Positions 17,542 to 26,314 of a DNA stretch of 45,769 nt are shown here, piece by piece. Each line of letters opens with the position of its first letter. The stretch's first letter is position 1. This DNA is from Chloroflexota bacterium (GTDB lineage: Bacteria > Chloroflexota > Limnocylindria > Limnocylindrales > CSP1-4). The notes beneath the pieces are model-generated. The model ran no database searches, was not told the DNA's origin, and worked only from the letters and a program-made list of their open reading frames with translations. The stretch is from NCBI GenBank assembly GCA_012026785.1, contig VEOW01000026.1, positions 1 through 45,769 on the forward strand. The letters are read 5' to 3'. A program made the translations under genes and the position numbers.

Positions 17542-18699
17542 ATGCCCTTGTCGACGTTGGGGCGACGGGCGCTCGTGCCTGCGCTCGCCGTCATCACCGC
17601 GTTCCTCGGCGGGGCGGTCGTCATCGTCCTGACCGACTTCGAGCACCTCCGGTTGATCGGGATCGACCCCGCCGGGGCGATCGGCGGCGCCGTCGGCGAG
17701 ATGCTCCGGGGCTACGGGGCGATGCTGTCGGGAGCGATCGGCGATCCGGGCCGGGTGGTGACCGCCGTCCAGAGCGGCGACCCTCGCGACATCGCGACCG
17801 CGATCCGGCCGATCACCGAGACCCTGGTCAGCACGACCCCGCTGATCTGCGTCGGCCTCGCCCTGGCGGTGTCGTTCCACGCCGGACTGATCAACCTCGG
17901 CGCCGACGGGCAGTTCCTGATGGGCGGCCTCGGCGCGACGATCGCGACGATCCTGCTGGCTGACCACCTGCCGGCTCCCCTGATCCTGGTTGTGGCGCTC
18001 GCGGCAGGGGCGTCAGGCGGGGCCGCCTACGGCTTCATCCCGGGCTTCCTCAAGGCGCGGACCGGTGCCCACGAGGTCATCACGACGCTGATGCTCAACT
18101 ACATCGCGCCGGCGATCGCGTTCATGGCCCTTCGCTCGCCGGTGTTCTCCAGAAGCCTGAATCCGATCGCCGACATCCCGCTGGTCATCGACCTGCCGAC
18201 GATTCGACTCGACTGGGGCTTCGGCGTCGCGCTCCTGGCGGCGGCCGTCGTGTCCTTCCTGCTCTTCCAGACGACGCTCGGGTTCGAGCTTCGAAGCGCC
18301 GGCTTCAGCCGGACGGCGGCACGCAGCGCCGGGATGCGATCGGGCGGGGCGATCGTCCTGGCCATGTCGCTGTCCGGGGGCCTTGCCGGCCTGGGCGCCG
18401 CGCTGGTCGCCCTCGGGCCGGTCGGGCGGATGTCGCCGTCGGGCGGCATCGGCTTCGTCGCCCTCGCGCTGGCCCTCATCGCGGGTCTGCGACCGAGCGG
18501 CGTCGTGCTCGTGGCGCTGCTGTTCGGGGCCCTCAACACCGGCGCCACGAACATGGTCATCGAGACCGGGATCCCGTTCGACCTGCTGGTCGTCATCATC
18601 GCCTTGGCGATGCTGTTCGTTGCCGCGCCCGGCCTCATCCGCTCGATCTGGCGGGTCGCTGGACGGGATCACGGCATGAGGGGTAGTTTGGTCGGATGA
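17542..18699 (+). CDS. BMP/nucleoside-type ABC transporter permease (orphan)
   Basis: 385 residues with about nine or ten hydrophobic helices. The segment FHAGLINLGADGQFLMGGLGATIA, followed by KARTGAHEVITTLMLNYIAPAIAFMAL, is characteristic of the BmpA-associated nucleoside/guanosine (NupP) and simple-sugar (RbsC-like) permeases. ATG 17542 follows GTGGAGGG. Normally this gene sits between an ATPase (NupO) and a second permease (NupQ) with a BmpA lipoprotein; none of these is here, and its 3' neighbour is a GyrI-like gene that overlaps the stop by ATGA. Either the partners lie elsewhere or this is a remnant of a broken operon. Confidence 0.87.
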   Translation: MPLSTLGRRALVPALAVITAFLGGAVVIVLTDFEHLRLIGIDPAGAIGGAVGEMLRGYGAMLSGAIGDPGRVVTAVQSGDPRDIATAIRPITETLVSTTPLICVGLALAVSFHAGLINLGADGQFLMGGLGATIATILLADHLPAPLILVVALAAGASGGAAYGFIPGFLKARTGAHEVITTLMLNYIAPAIAFMALRSPVFSRSLNPIADIPLVIDLPTIRLDWGFGVALLAAAVVSFLLFQTTLGFELRSAGFSRTAARSAGMRSGGAIVLAMSLSGGLAGLGAALVALGPVGRMSPSGGIGFVALALALIAGLRPSGVVLVALLFGALNTGATNMVIETGIPFDLLVVIIALAMLFVAAPGLIRSIWRVAGRDHGMRGSLVG

Positions 18700-19349
18700 T
18701 CCACCACGAGCGCCTGCCCGACACACCGAGCTCCAGGTTCGAACTGCGACACGCCGCCAGCGACCGGCCGATGCTGGTGACGGTCGGCGAGCGGGTGCTG
18801 TACGCGATCGACGGACTCGGGCCGCCGGCCGGATCCGACTACCACCTTGCCGGTGACGTGCTCCGCCGGATCGCGAGCACGCTGATCGGCCGCCTCGGGC
18901 GGTCGCAACGGCCCGGCAGCCGCCTCCCGGTCCTGGAGACGCTGTGGTGGACCGAGCCGTCGACCGACTGGACGCGCCTCCCCGAGACCTTCGACGACCG
19001 CTCGGACTGGCACTGGCGGCAACTCATCGAGATCCCGGACGAGGCCAGCCAATTGGCGATTGACGACGCGATCGCCACGGTCCAGCAGGAGGCCCGCCGA
19101 GCCCAACCACTCGTCCGAGTCGTGCGCTTCCGTGAGGGCCGAGCCGCGCAGGTCCTGCATGTCGGCGGCGCGGCGACCGCGCGCGCCAGCCTTCGACTGC
19201 TCGTCGATGCGATCCAGGCGCTGGGCCTCGTGGCGGTTGGCCCCGTCCACGAGCTGCACCTCGCCCATGAGCGAGACGTGCCGGCGGGCTCGGCTCGGGC
19301 GATCATTCGACTCCCGGTAGGAGACGACTCGAGCCGGGCCAGGCGTTGA
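18696..19349 (+). CDS. GyrI-like small-molecule-binding domain protein
   Basis: 217 residues. LPVLETLWWTEPS, then WHWRQLIEIPD and the closing LVAVGPVHELHLAHE and RAIIRLPV, fit the stand-alone GyrI-like (SOUL/GyrI superfamily) proteins, which bind small hydrophobic molecules or hydrolyse reactive ones. No DNA-binding domain is attached. Its ATG overlaps the permease stop, so the two are co-translated. The link between them is unknown. Confidence 0.7.
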   Translation: MIHHERLPDTPSSRFELRHAASDRPMLVTVGERVLYAIDGLGPPAGSDYHLAGDVLRRIASTLIGRLGRSQRPGSRLPVLETLWWTEPSTDWTRLPETFDDRSDWHWRQLIEIPDEASQLAIDDAIATVQQEARRAQPLVRVVRFREGRAAQVLHVGGAATARASLRLLVDAIQALGLVAVGPVHELHLAHERDVPAGSARAIIRLPVGDDSSRARR

Positions 19350-19394
19350 CGCTGGGTCATCGCCACCCCGGTCGTGCGACCTCGCCGTGACCTG

Positions 19395-20294
19395 ATGCCG
19401 CACGTCCATACGGCGAGCGCCCGACATCGAACGCGATTGATCGCGGTCTTCGGGCTGACGCTGGCGATCTTCGCGGTCGAGGTCGTCGGCGGCCTCGCCT
19501 CGAACAGCCTCGCCCTGCTCGCGGACGCCGGCCATATGTTCACCGACGTCTTCGGCATCGGCTTCGCCCTCGGGGCGATCTGGATCGCCGGCCGACCCGC
19601 GACGAGCGAGCGAACCTTCGGCTTCCTCCGCCTCGAGATTCTCGCCGCGGTCGCGAACGCACTGCTCCTCTTCGGCGTCTCGGGGTACGTCCTCTACGAG
19701 GCCTGGCGCCGGCTCTTCGAGCCGCCCGAGGTGACGTCCGGGCTCATGCTCGCAGTGGCCGTGGTTGGCCTGATCGCGAACGCCGTGGCCGTCTTCCTGC
19801 TCCGTGAGGCGCAGGGCCACAGCCTCAACATGCGCGGCGCGTACCTCGAGGTCATGGGCGACCTCGCTGGATCGGTCGCGGTCATCGTGGCCGCGATCGT
19901 CATCGCGCTGACCGGCTGGACCCCCGCCGACGCCGTGGCCTCGGCGGCCATCGGCCTGCTGATCATCCCGAGAACCTGGAGCCTCCTCCGCGAGGCTCTC
20001 GACGTCCTGCTCGAGGCGACGCCCAAAGGCATCAACCTCGATCACGTCCGCGAGCACATCCTCGAGGCTCCGGGCGTGGCCGACGTCCACGACCTCCATG
20101 CCTGGACGATCACGAGCGGGATGAACGTCGTCAGTGCCCACGTCGTCGTCGAGGAAGGCGCCAAGACCGGTGACATCCTCGATCACCTGGGCATGTGCCT
20201 GTCAGACGACTTCGACGTCAAGCACTCGACGTTCCAGCTCGAAACACCCGAGCACGTCGAATGGGAGGCCCGAGCGGATCAGGCGCAGCTCTGA
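19395..20294 (+). CDS. Cation diffusion facilitator (zinc-type) exporter
   Basis: About 299 residues from ATG 19395 (a GTG at 19374 would add seven). Six membrane helices are followed by a cytosolic ferredoxin-like domain (about 215-295) with the usual HDLHAWTITSGMNVVSAHV. The metal site in helix 2 is HMFTD (in LLADAGHMFTDVFG). In helix 5 the second site reads EVMGD (RGAYLEVMGDLAGS): glutamate in place of the histidine found in E. coli ZitB/YiiP, as in CzcD-like members, so specificity may be broader than zinc. It should export divalent metal from the cytosol against protons. Confidence 0.9.
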   Translation: MPHVHTASARHRTRLIAVFGLTLAIFAVEVVGGLASNSLALLADAGHMFTDVFGIGFALGAIWIAGRPATSERTFGFLRLEILAAVANALLLFGVSGYVLYEAWRRLFEPPEVTSGLMLAVAVVGLIANAVAVFLLREAQGHSLNMRGAYLEVMGDLAGSVAVIVAAIVIALTGWTPADAVASAAIGLLIIPRTWSLLREALDVLLEATPKGINLDHVREHILEAPGVADVHDLHAWTITSGMNVVSAHVVVEEGAKTGDILDHLGMCLSDDFDVKHSTFQLETPEHVEWEARADQAQL

Positions 20295-20421
20295 GCGATT
20301 CGGCTGGGCGGCGTAATGCCCTTGCAGCGAATCTGTCGCACGTTGCTGCGTGCCTGAAGGGCCGTCAGCAGCCAAGTCGCCGGACCCTGCGTGCGCAAGC
20401 CTCGCAAGAGGAGATCGAACA

Positions 20422-20607
20422 ATGGCTGAGATGGTCCTGCGATGCACGCGTTGCGGCTACGTCGACCAGGCGCGCGCCTTCGAGTCGGCTGACGATGCCG
20501 CTTCCGAGATGCAGCACTGGGCGTGCTCACGCTGCGCCTGGTCCGACTGGGAGCTCGTCCCGAAGGGAGAATCTGAGACGATCGAGCTCGGCGCTCCCGA
20601 GCGCTGA
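20422..20607 (+). CDS. Small zinc-ribbon protein
   Basis: 61 residues from ATG 20422, chosen for the GAGGAG site nine bases upstream. Two CxxC knuckles (MVLRCTRCGY at the start and WACSRCAWSDWEL about 30 residues later) form a rubredoxin-like zinc ribbon. The family is not recognised; such proteins act as RNA/DNA or protein adaptors. A strong bidirectional terminator follows. Confidence 0.7.
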   Translation: MAEMVLRCTRCGYVDQARAFESADDAASEMQHWACSRCAWSDWELVPKGESETIELGAPER

Positions 20608-20610
20608 AAG

Positions 20611-20643
20611 GACGGCGGCCCGCCTCGCGGCGGGCCGCCCGTC
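20611..20643. terminator. Bidirectional intrinsic terminator
   Basis: GGCGGCCCGCC (20614-20624) pairs perfectly with GGCGGGCCGCC (20629-20639) across a TCGC loop, extended by GAC/GTC with a single bulge. It lies between the convergent zinc-ribbon gene (stop 20607) and the secreted-protein gene (stop 20647). Confidence 0.8.
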
Positions 20644-20646
20644 AGA

Positions 20647-20907
20647 TCAAAGGCAGTCGTTCGGTGGGGTGTCGAAGCCGCCGTCGCCGAACGTCAGCGG
20701 TGCGTTCCCGACATCGCGCGGAATGAGGCCGAAGATCGGCCCGCCATTGGCGAGCGCGGCCGGTGTGTCGTCCACGCGGTTTGCTCCGTCGTCGGCGACT
20801 CCCACGCAGAGCAGCGGGGTGATCCCGTGCACATGACCAAGGGCCGGCACGGCCGCGGCCAAGGCGAGGGTTGAGGCCAGCCCGAGACTGAGGATCAGAC
20901 GTCGCAT
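20647..20907 (-). CDS. Small secreted protein, unknown function
   Basis: 86 residues: a classical signal peptide (MRRLILSLGLASTLALAAAVPALG) and a short mature domain with two cysteines (PLLCVGVADDGANRVDDTP and TPPNDCL), suggesting one disulfide outside the cell. I recognise no family. GGGAGGCG lies upstream of the ATG. Its own terminator is shared with the zinc-ribbon gene. Confidence 0.7.
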   Translation of the reverse strand: MRRLILSLGLASTLALAAAVPALGHVHGITPLLCVGVADDGANRVDDTPAALANGGPIFGLIPRDVGNAPLTFGDGGFDTPPNDCL

Positions 20908-20972
20908 GGTTCAGCGCCTCCCAGTGGGTGTGGTTGTTGCTGGGCTATACGGAGGCGCAGCGCGATCGGTTC

Positions 20973-21668
20973 TCAGACGGGAAATTCGGGCACCAGCGAG
21001 CTGACACGGGCGGGCGCCGTGTACCTGCGCAGCAGTCCCTCCACGTCGGCGATCGCTGCGGCGACGTCGGCGCGCGCTCCATCATGGTGGCCCTCGACGG
21101 TTACCAGGACCTCGGTCGTCTCGGGCCTGGCCGCGGTCTCGAGGGCCTGGCGCCAGCACCAGCGACGGGCACAGACGAGACCGGCATCGTCGACGAAGAT
21201 GACCTCGCCCGGCTGGACTCGCTCCCGCTCACCCGATCCAAGATCCGTGAACAGCTCGCTTCCCGTCGCGAACCGAACAGTCGTGCTGCCCGGCACCGCG
21301 CGCTGGGCGAAGACCGCGACCGGCAGGGCGTGGCGGATGCTGACCAGGTTGCCCAGGTCGACGAGCGTGTTGATCGAGGGGATCGAGCCCTGCTTGCTGA
21401 GCCGGCGCAGGAGCGCCTCGACGGCCGAGCGGTATGCGGTCGGATCCACGCCGAACCCGCGAAAGGTGCGTCGCCAGGCTGCCACGCTCGGCAGCTCCGA
21501 AAGCGGCCTCGTGCCGAGTCGCTCGAGAACACCCGCCTGCTCGGCCCGGAACCCCTCGACGAGATCTGGCGGGGCTGGCCCGTTGGCGAGGCCAACGGCA
21601 TGGACGACGCCGCCGACGATCGTCGGGAAGCGCTCGAGGATCGGTTGGTCATAGACGAACACGGCCAC
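20973..21668 (-). CDS. Stand-alone B3/4 (PheT-type) domain protein
   Basis: About 231 residues from GTG 21668 (GTG 21662 also possible). The core AWRRTFRGFGVDPTAYRSAVEALLRRLSKQGSIPSINTLVDLGNLVSIRHALPVAVF is the signature of the B3/4 domain, the editing module of phenylalanyl-tRNA synthetase beta subunits, here alone. Free-standing versions may deacylate mischarged tRNA or a free amino-acid ester, but their role is not established. The frame stays open to 21932 antisense to the next gene; that extension is rejected. Confidence 0.82.
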   Translation of the reverse strand: MAVFVYDQPILERFPTIVGGVVHAVGLANGPAPPDLVEGFRAEQAGVLERLGTRPLSELPSVAAWRRTFRGFGVDPTAYRSAVEALLRRLSKQGSIPSINTLVDLGNLVSIRHALPVAVFAQRAVPGSTTVRFATGSELFTDLGSGERERVQPGEVIFVDDAGLVCARRWCWRQALETAARPETTEVLVTVEGHHDGARADVAAAIADVEGLLRRYTAPARVSSLVPEFPV

Positions 21669-21722
21669 CCGTGAAGTCTGGCACGCGGGTGCGGCTAGAG
21701 TGGGTCGCACCAGGAGGCACGA

Positions 21723-22019
21723 ATGCACGTCACCCTCGTCCACGTCCACGTTCGACCGGAGCACCTCGAGGCGTTCATCGACGCCACCCGGGCGAACCAC
21801 GAGGCCTCGATCCGGGAGCCCGGCAACCGGCGGTTCGACATCCTTCGCTCGATCGACGATCCGACGCGCTTCATCCTGTACGAGGCGTACATCGACGAGG
21901 CGGCCGCCCGGGCCCACAAGGAGACGTCGCACTATCTGACCTGGCGCTCGACGGTCGAAGGCTGGATGGCCGAGCCACGCCAGGGCATTCGGTACGACGG
22001 GCTCTTCCCCGTACCGTGA
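21723..22019 (+). CDS. Antibiotic-biosynthesis-monooxygenase (ABM/YgiN-like) domain protein
   Basis: 98 residues forming one ferredoxin-like ABM domain: VTLVHVHVRPEHLEAFIDATRANHEASIREPGNRRFDILRSIDDPTRFILYEAYIDEAAARAHKETSHY. Cofactor-free members oxygenate quinols or, as in LsrG, isomerise a sugar phosphate. GGAGGC is four bases before the ATG. The alcohol dehydrogenase starts within its stop codon (GTGA), so the two probably act in one pathway. Confidence 0.85.
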   Translation: MHVTLVHVHVRPEHLEAFIDATRANHEASIREPGNRRFDILRSIDDPTRFILYEAYIDEAAARAHKETSHYLTWRSTVEGWMAEPRQGIRYDGLFPVP

Positions 22020-23245
22020 CGATCGGTGCCTTCGAGCTCGGCCGGCTGCCCCGGATCACGTTCGGCCCGGGGAGGTTCGAGTCGCTGCCGGAGACTGTCG
22101 CGCGCCACGGCCGGTATGCCCTGATCGTCACCGGGTCTCGCTCCTTCAAGGCTTCGAACCACTGGCCATGGCTCCTGGAGCAGCTCGACCGGCTCGGGGT
22201 CAGGCATGACACGGTGGCCGTGGGCGGAGAGCCCTCACCCGAGGTGGTCGACGAGGCCGTCGCGGCCTTCCGGCGGTCCGAGGTAGACGTCGTCGTAGGC
22301 ATCGGCGGCGGCAGTGCGCTCGATACCGCCAAGGCGATCGCGGGCCTCCTTCGAACGGGGACGTCGGTCATGGATCACCTCGAGGTCGTCGGTCGCGGCC
22401 TCCCCTACCCCGGTCCGGCCGTGCCGCTCGTCGCCGTCCCGACGACGGCGGGGACCGGCAGCGAGGCGACCCGCAACGCGGTCCTCTCGCGGCCCGGCCC
22501 GGGCGGGTTCAAGCGCTCGTTCCGCGACGAGCGCCTCGTCGCGGCGGACGCCATCGTCGATCCGGACCTGCTCGTGGGCGCCTCGCCGGCGGTCGTGGCG
22601 GCCAACGGCCTCGACGCCGTCACCCAGCTGCTCGAGTCGTTCGTGTCGCGGCGGGCTTCGCCCATCACCGACAGCCTGGCGAGGAGTGGGCTCGCCGCAG
22701 CCCGTGACGGCTTCATCGCGTTCTGGTCGGATCCGAGCCCCGCCGGCGACCCTGGAGCCCGATCCGCCATGGCCTACGCGGCGCTCGTCTCGGGGATCTG
22801 CCTCGCGAATGCCGGCCTTGGCGTCTCGCACGGCCTCGCGGCGCCGCTGGGCGGGCGGTTCGAGATCCCGCATGGCGTCGCCTGCGGGGCGACCCTGGTC
22901 GAGGGCGTCCGGGCCAACGTCCGGGCCCTCGCGACCCGAGGCGCGAACGGGAGCGCGGCGGCGCTGGCGAAGTATGCCGAGGCCGGCCGGATCCTGGCGA
23001 ACCTCGAACCCGGGACGCCCGACGATCGCGCCCGTGAGGCGCTCATCGAGACGCTCGCCGCTTGGACGAGCCGCGTCTCGCTCCAGGGCCTCGCCGGGTA
23101 CGGCATGGGCGAGTCGGACATCGAGGCGATCGTCGCCGAGAGCCGGGCCGGCTCGATGCTCACGAACCCGGTGGAGCTGTCCGACGACGAGCTCGCGGGG
23201 GTGCTGGGGGCGAGCCAATGGGCGCGCGGTGGCGATACGGGATGA
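22016..23245 (+). CDS. Iron-containing (type III) alcohol dehydrogenase
   Basis: 409 residues from GTG 22016, which overlaps the ABM stop. The NAD site VVVGIGGGSALDTAKAIAGLL and the metal site with Asp in NGLDAVTQLLES and histidines in GLGVSHGLAAPLGG and EIPHGVACG are intact; VPTTAGTGSEATRNAVL is family-typical. It oxidises an alcohol or reduces an aldehyde or lactone-derived ketone; relatives include maleylacetate reductase and 1,3-propanediol dehydrogenase. Which one applies cannot be told. The frame is open upstream to 21434 but that part overlaps other genes. Confidence 0.9.
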   Translation: MTIGAFELGRLPRITFGPGRFESLPETVARHGRYALIVTGSRSFKASNHWPWLLEQLDRLGVRHDTVAVGGEPSPEVVDEAVAAFRRSEVDVVVGIGGGSALDTAKAIAGLLRTGTSVMDHLEVVGRGLPYPGPAVPLVAVPTTAGTGSEATRNAVLSRPGPGGFKRSFRDERLVAADAIVDPDLLVGASPAVVAANGLDAVTQLLESFVSRRASPITDSLARSGLAAARDGFIAFWSDPSPAGDPGARSAMAYAALVSGICLANAGLGVSHGLAAPLGGRFEIPHGVACGATLVEGVRANVRALATRGANGSAAALAKYAEAGRILANLEPGTPDDRAREALIETLAAWTSRVSLQGLAGYGMGESDIEAIVAESRAGSMLTNPVELSDDELAGVLGASQWARGGDTG

Positions 23246-23317
23246 TGGCGGGCTGCAAGGCCGAGCCGAGTGGCGTGACGCGGCACTGACGGTCGCCGAT
23301 GTGGAATGGTCCGCGCC

Positions 23318-25552
23318 ATGCCCGTCATCGCCTGGTCCGGGTACACGGTCGTCTGCACCGGCCAGGATGGCTGGATCGATGGCGGTCGCCATGGCCTCTT
23401 CGTCGCCGGCGCCCGGGTCCTCTCTCGCCACCGCTTGACGGTAGACGGCCAGCGGCCGGAGCTGAGCGATTCCGACCAGCCCGAGGCCGATCGGTGGCTG
23501 GCCGTCCTGCATCTGCCGCGACCAGGTGGCGATGCTCACGGGCCCGTCCTGCCCCAGGACACCCTCGAGATCGACGTGGACCGGCGGATCGGCCACGGCC
23601 TCACCGATCGCTTCACGGTTCGAAACCGCTCGGCCGTGGACTGGAACGCCACCGTGGAGCTCGAGCTCGAGGCCGACTTCGCTGACATCGACGACCTCGG
23701 CGGCGGCCAGGTTCGTGGATCAACACGGCGATCCTGGAACGCGATGGCGCGGACGTTGCGGTTCGAGTTCGAGGCGCGGCACGACGGTCGGAAGCTTCGG
23801 CGGGCGGGCCGGATCCGGATCGAGGGTGCGGCGCCGGAGGAAGCCGACGACGGCCGCATCCGGTTCCCGCTTCGACTGGGACCCGGCGGGGAGGCCATCG
23901 TCGACCTCGAGGTCGAGTCCCAGGTCGACGGGTGGTGGCGGGGACCCACGGCCGAAGGCGATCGGCGGGCCCGGCAGCGCTCTGGCTGGCGGCGGGTTCG
24001 ACCGACCGTCGAGGCCTCGAACGACCTCGGGCGGGTGTTGGAGCGGGCGTCTGACGACCTGTTCGACCTGCGCAACTGGGAGCTCGAGGACGAGTACGTC
24101 GCGGGTTCGAAAGGCTCCTCGTGGGTCGTCAACGCCGGTGTCCCGACCTACACCGGCTTCTTCGGGCGCGACACGCTGCCCGCTGGCTGGCAGTCCGCCC
24201 TGGTCGGACCGCGGATCGCGCGTGGCGCCCTCGCCGTCGCTGCCGCAACCCAGGCCGAGACCGACGATCCGTGGCGGGACGAGGAACCCGGCAAGCTCAT
24301 CCACGAGATCAGGGCCGGGCCCCGGTCGGTCCTCGGGTTCGACCCGTTCGACCGCTACTACGGAACGCAGACGACCGCCTCGATGTTCGTCCTTGCCCTG
24401 TCAGAGTTGTGGCACTGGACGGGCGACGAGGACGTCCTGCGGCGATACCGCGGCACGGCCCTGCGGGCGCTCGAATGGGCCGAGCGGTTCGGCGACCCCG
24501 ACGGCGACGGGTTCCTCGAGTACCGTCGACGATCGAAGGGCGGCCTGAAGAACCACGGCTGGAAGGATTCGGACGAGGCGATCCGCTACCCCGACGGTCG
24601 CCTCGTCGAGAACCCCATCGCGACCGTCGAAGAGCAGGCCTTCCACTTCATCGCCCTGCAGCGGATGGCCGAGATCCTCGTCGTCCTCGGCGATGACGAG
24701 CGGGCGGAGGCGTTCCGACGCCGCGCCGCGGATCTCGGGCGGCGGTGGCACGAGGCGTTCTGGATGCCCGACGAACGCTACTACGCGCTGGCGCTCGATC
24801 GCGACAAGGGCCAGGTCCGGTCCATCACCTCCAACCCCGGGCATGCCCTCGCGGCGGGCATCGTGCCGCCCGAGCACGCCGCGGACGTCGCCGATCGCCT
24901 CCTGTCGCCGGAGCTGTTCTCCGGCTGGGGCGTCCGAACGCTCTCGACGCGGCACCCGTCGTTCAATCCGTTCGCCTACCACCTCGGCGTCGTCTGGCCC
25001 GTCGAACAGGCGACCTTCGCCCTGGGGATGAAGCGCTATGGCCTCGACGACCAGGCCGGGCGGCTCGCGGTGGCCGTCCTCGAGGCCGCCGCGGCGTGTC
25101 CCAGCGGCCGACTTCCGGAGGCCTTGACGGGACACGATCGAGCGGCGTTTCCGCGACCCCTGCGCTACCCGGCCGCCAACAGCCCCCAGGCGTGGTCGGC
25201 GAGTGCGACCGTCCAGCTCGTCCAGGCCATGCTCGGCATCTACCCGTTCGCACCGCTCCGGCTCCTCGCGCTCGTTCGACCCCGGCTGCCCGAGTCGCTG
25301 CCGGAGCTCACGCTGCGGCGGCTGCGGGTCGGCCGAGCGAGCGTCGATCTCCGGTTTCGACGCCGGGCCGACGGAAGTGCCGCGGTCAGCGTCCTGCGGC
25401 GCCGAGGCCGGCTCGTCGTCGTGCCGGCCGGTCCACCCCAGGCGCCGCTCGATCGGCTATCGCCGACCGAGCGGCTGTCGCGGCTCGCCCTGGACCATGC
25501 GCCCGGGCGGCTTGCGCGTGTCGCGAGGATCGCCCTGGGGCGACCCGGATAG
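23318..25552 (+). CDS. Glycogen-debranching-type glucosidase (amylo-alpha-1,6-glucosidase-like, alpha/alpha-6 barrel)
   Basis: 744 residues from ATG 23318 (ATG 23306 adds four). An N-terminal beta-domain of the glycogen-debranching N-terminal type (about 1-200, DTLEIDVDRRIGHGLTDRFTVRNRS) is followed by an alpha-helical toroid (about 230-660) with TYTGFFGRDTLPAGWQSAL, KNHGWKDSDEAIRYPDGRLVENPIATVEEQAF and FNPFAYHLGVVWPVEQATFALGM. The acidic residues in GRDT and KDSDE fit the catalytic region of this clan. The protein has no signal peptide and probably trims stored or imported alpha-glucans in the cytosol. About 80 Arg-rich residues extend the C-terminus. Confidence 0.85.
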   Translation: MPVIAWSGYTVVCTGQDGWIDGGRHGLFVAGARVLSRHRLTVDGQRPELSDSDQPEADRWLAVLHLPRPGGDAHGPVLPQDTLEIDVDRRIGHGLTDRFTVRNRSAVDWNATVELELEADFADIDDLGGGQVRGSTRRSWNAMARTLRFEFEARHDGRKLRRAGRIRIEGAAPEEADDGRIRFPLRLGPGGEAIVDLEVESQVDGWWRGPTAEGDRRARQRSGWRRVRPTVEASNDLGRVLERASDDLFDLRNWELEDEYVAGSKGSSWVVNAGVPTYTGFFGRDTLPAGWQSALVGPRIARGALAVAAATQAETDDPWRDEEPGKLIHEIRAGPRSVLGFDPFDRYYGTQTTASMFVLALSELWHWTGDEDVLRRYRGTALRALEWAERFGDPDGDGFLEYRRRSKGGLKNHGWKDSDEAIRYPDGRLVENPIATVEEQAFHFIALQRMAEILVVLGDDERAEAFRRRAADLGRRWHEAFWMPDERYYALALDRDKGQVRSITSNPGHALAAGIVPPEHAADVADRLLSPELFSGWGVRTLSTRHPSFNPFAYHLGVVWPVEQATFALGMKRYGLDDQAGRLAVAVLEAAAACPSGRLPEALTGHDRAAFPRPLRYPAANSPQAWSASATVQLVQAMLGIYPFAPLRLLALVRPRLPESLPELTLRRLRVGRASVDLRFRRRADGSAAVSVLRRRGRLVVVPAGPPQAPLDRLSPTERLSRLALDHAPGRLARVARIALGRPG

Positions 25553-25564
25553 CGTCGATTCCCC

Positions 25565-26239
25565 TCAGCGGGCGAACCGGGCCGGGAACTGGGCGATGAT
25601 CCCGTCGCTCAGCATGTCGGCCATCGCCAGGATCTGGACGTGGACCTCGTCGTACGCGGCGATGTCGTCGGGGTAGCGGCCCTCGAGCCGGGCGACGGCC
25701 GCGGCAAGCGTGAGGTCGAGGTGGTCCTTCATGTGGGCCTTCATCTCGTCGAGCGGCCAGTGCTCGGGGTTGAGGGCGTTGAGGGCCGTCGCGATGTCGT
25801 CGGCGTTGGCGTACCAGGCTGCTGAGGCTGCCGCGGCCGCGTCGGCGGCGCCGGCCTTCGCGGCGAAGATGAGATCGGCGGCAGTCAGGATGTGGTCGCG
25901 CAGGAGGGCCGTGACCGCGTCGCCGGCGGCGTCGCCGTAGAAGGGCTTCAGGGCATTGCCGATGTCGGTCTGGTTGGCGAGGAGGCGATCGGTCGTCGGG
26001 CCGATGTCGGCCAGGTTGTCGCTCTCGGTTGCGGCGCTGACGATGAACTGGCGGGTCCAGACGATGTGATCCTCCCAGAGCTGGCGCATCGCGTCGTGGA
26101 AGGCTGCCCTGGCGGCAATGGCGCCGTGGCCGACGCCGTGAGCGTCGGCCGGTGGGGCCGCAGGGGCGGCGGTGAGGGCGAGGAGTCCGGCGGTGATGAG
26201 GCCGGCGATGGCCCCGAGGCGGAGTCTGTTGCGCGTCAC
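25565..26239 (-). CDS. Secreted helical-bundle protein, unknown function
   Basis: 224 residues with a signal peptide (RLRLGAIAGLITAGLLALTAAPAAPPADA). The mature part is predicted all-helical and contains two related segments: LWEDHIVWTRQFIVSA...DIGNALKPFYG...LLRDHILTAADLI, then ...DDIATALNALNPEHW...MKDHLDLTLAAAVARLEGRY. The recurring D-H within helices (WEDH, LRDH, MKDH) resembles ferritin-like metal-binding bundles; this is inference. GTG 26239 has AAGGAG upstream, and a near-consensus promoter precedes it. Similar proteins in Firmicutes and Chloroflexi lack a known role. Confidence 0.75.
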   Translation of the reverse strand: MTRNRLRLGAIAGLITAGLLALTAAPAAPPADAHGVGHGAIAARAAFHDAMRQLWEDHIVWTRQFIVSAATESDNLADIGPTTDRLLANQTDIGNALKPFYGDAAGDAVTALLRDHILTAADLIFAAKAGAADAAAAASAAWYANADDIATALNALNPEHWPLDEMKAHMKDHLDLTLAAAVARLEGRYPDDIAAYDEVHVQILAMADMLSDGIIAQFPARFAR

Positions 26240-26285
26240 GGTCCTGCTCCTTCTCTGCTTCCGCTTCTAACACAAGCGTTGGCTA

Positions 26286-26314
26286 GTAATACATGTCAGG
26301 GCGCGGAATGTCAA
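26286..26314 (-). promoter_or_regulatory. Near-consensus housekeeping-type promoter
   Basis: On the minus strand TTGACA (26314-26309) is followed after exactly 17 bases by TATTAC (26291-26286), in an otherwise GC-rich region, 47 bases before the start codon of the secreted helical-bundle gene. This is the best sigma-70-like promoter I saw in the window. Confidence 0.65.

Noticed and set aside
18669-20186. 505-codon minus-strand frame over the GyrI-like and CDF genes
   Set aside because: Antisense to two confidently recognised genes; repetitive Asp/Arg/Gly composition.
22235-23596. 453-codon minus-strand frame opposite the alcohol dehydrogenase
   Set aside because: Shadow frame; the plus strand carries all metal and NAD motifs.
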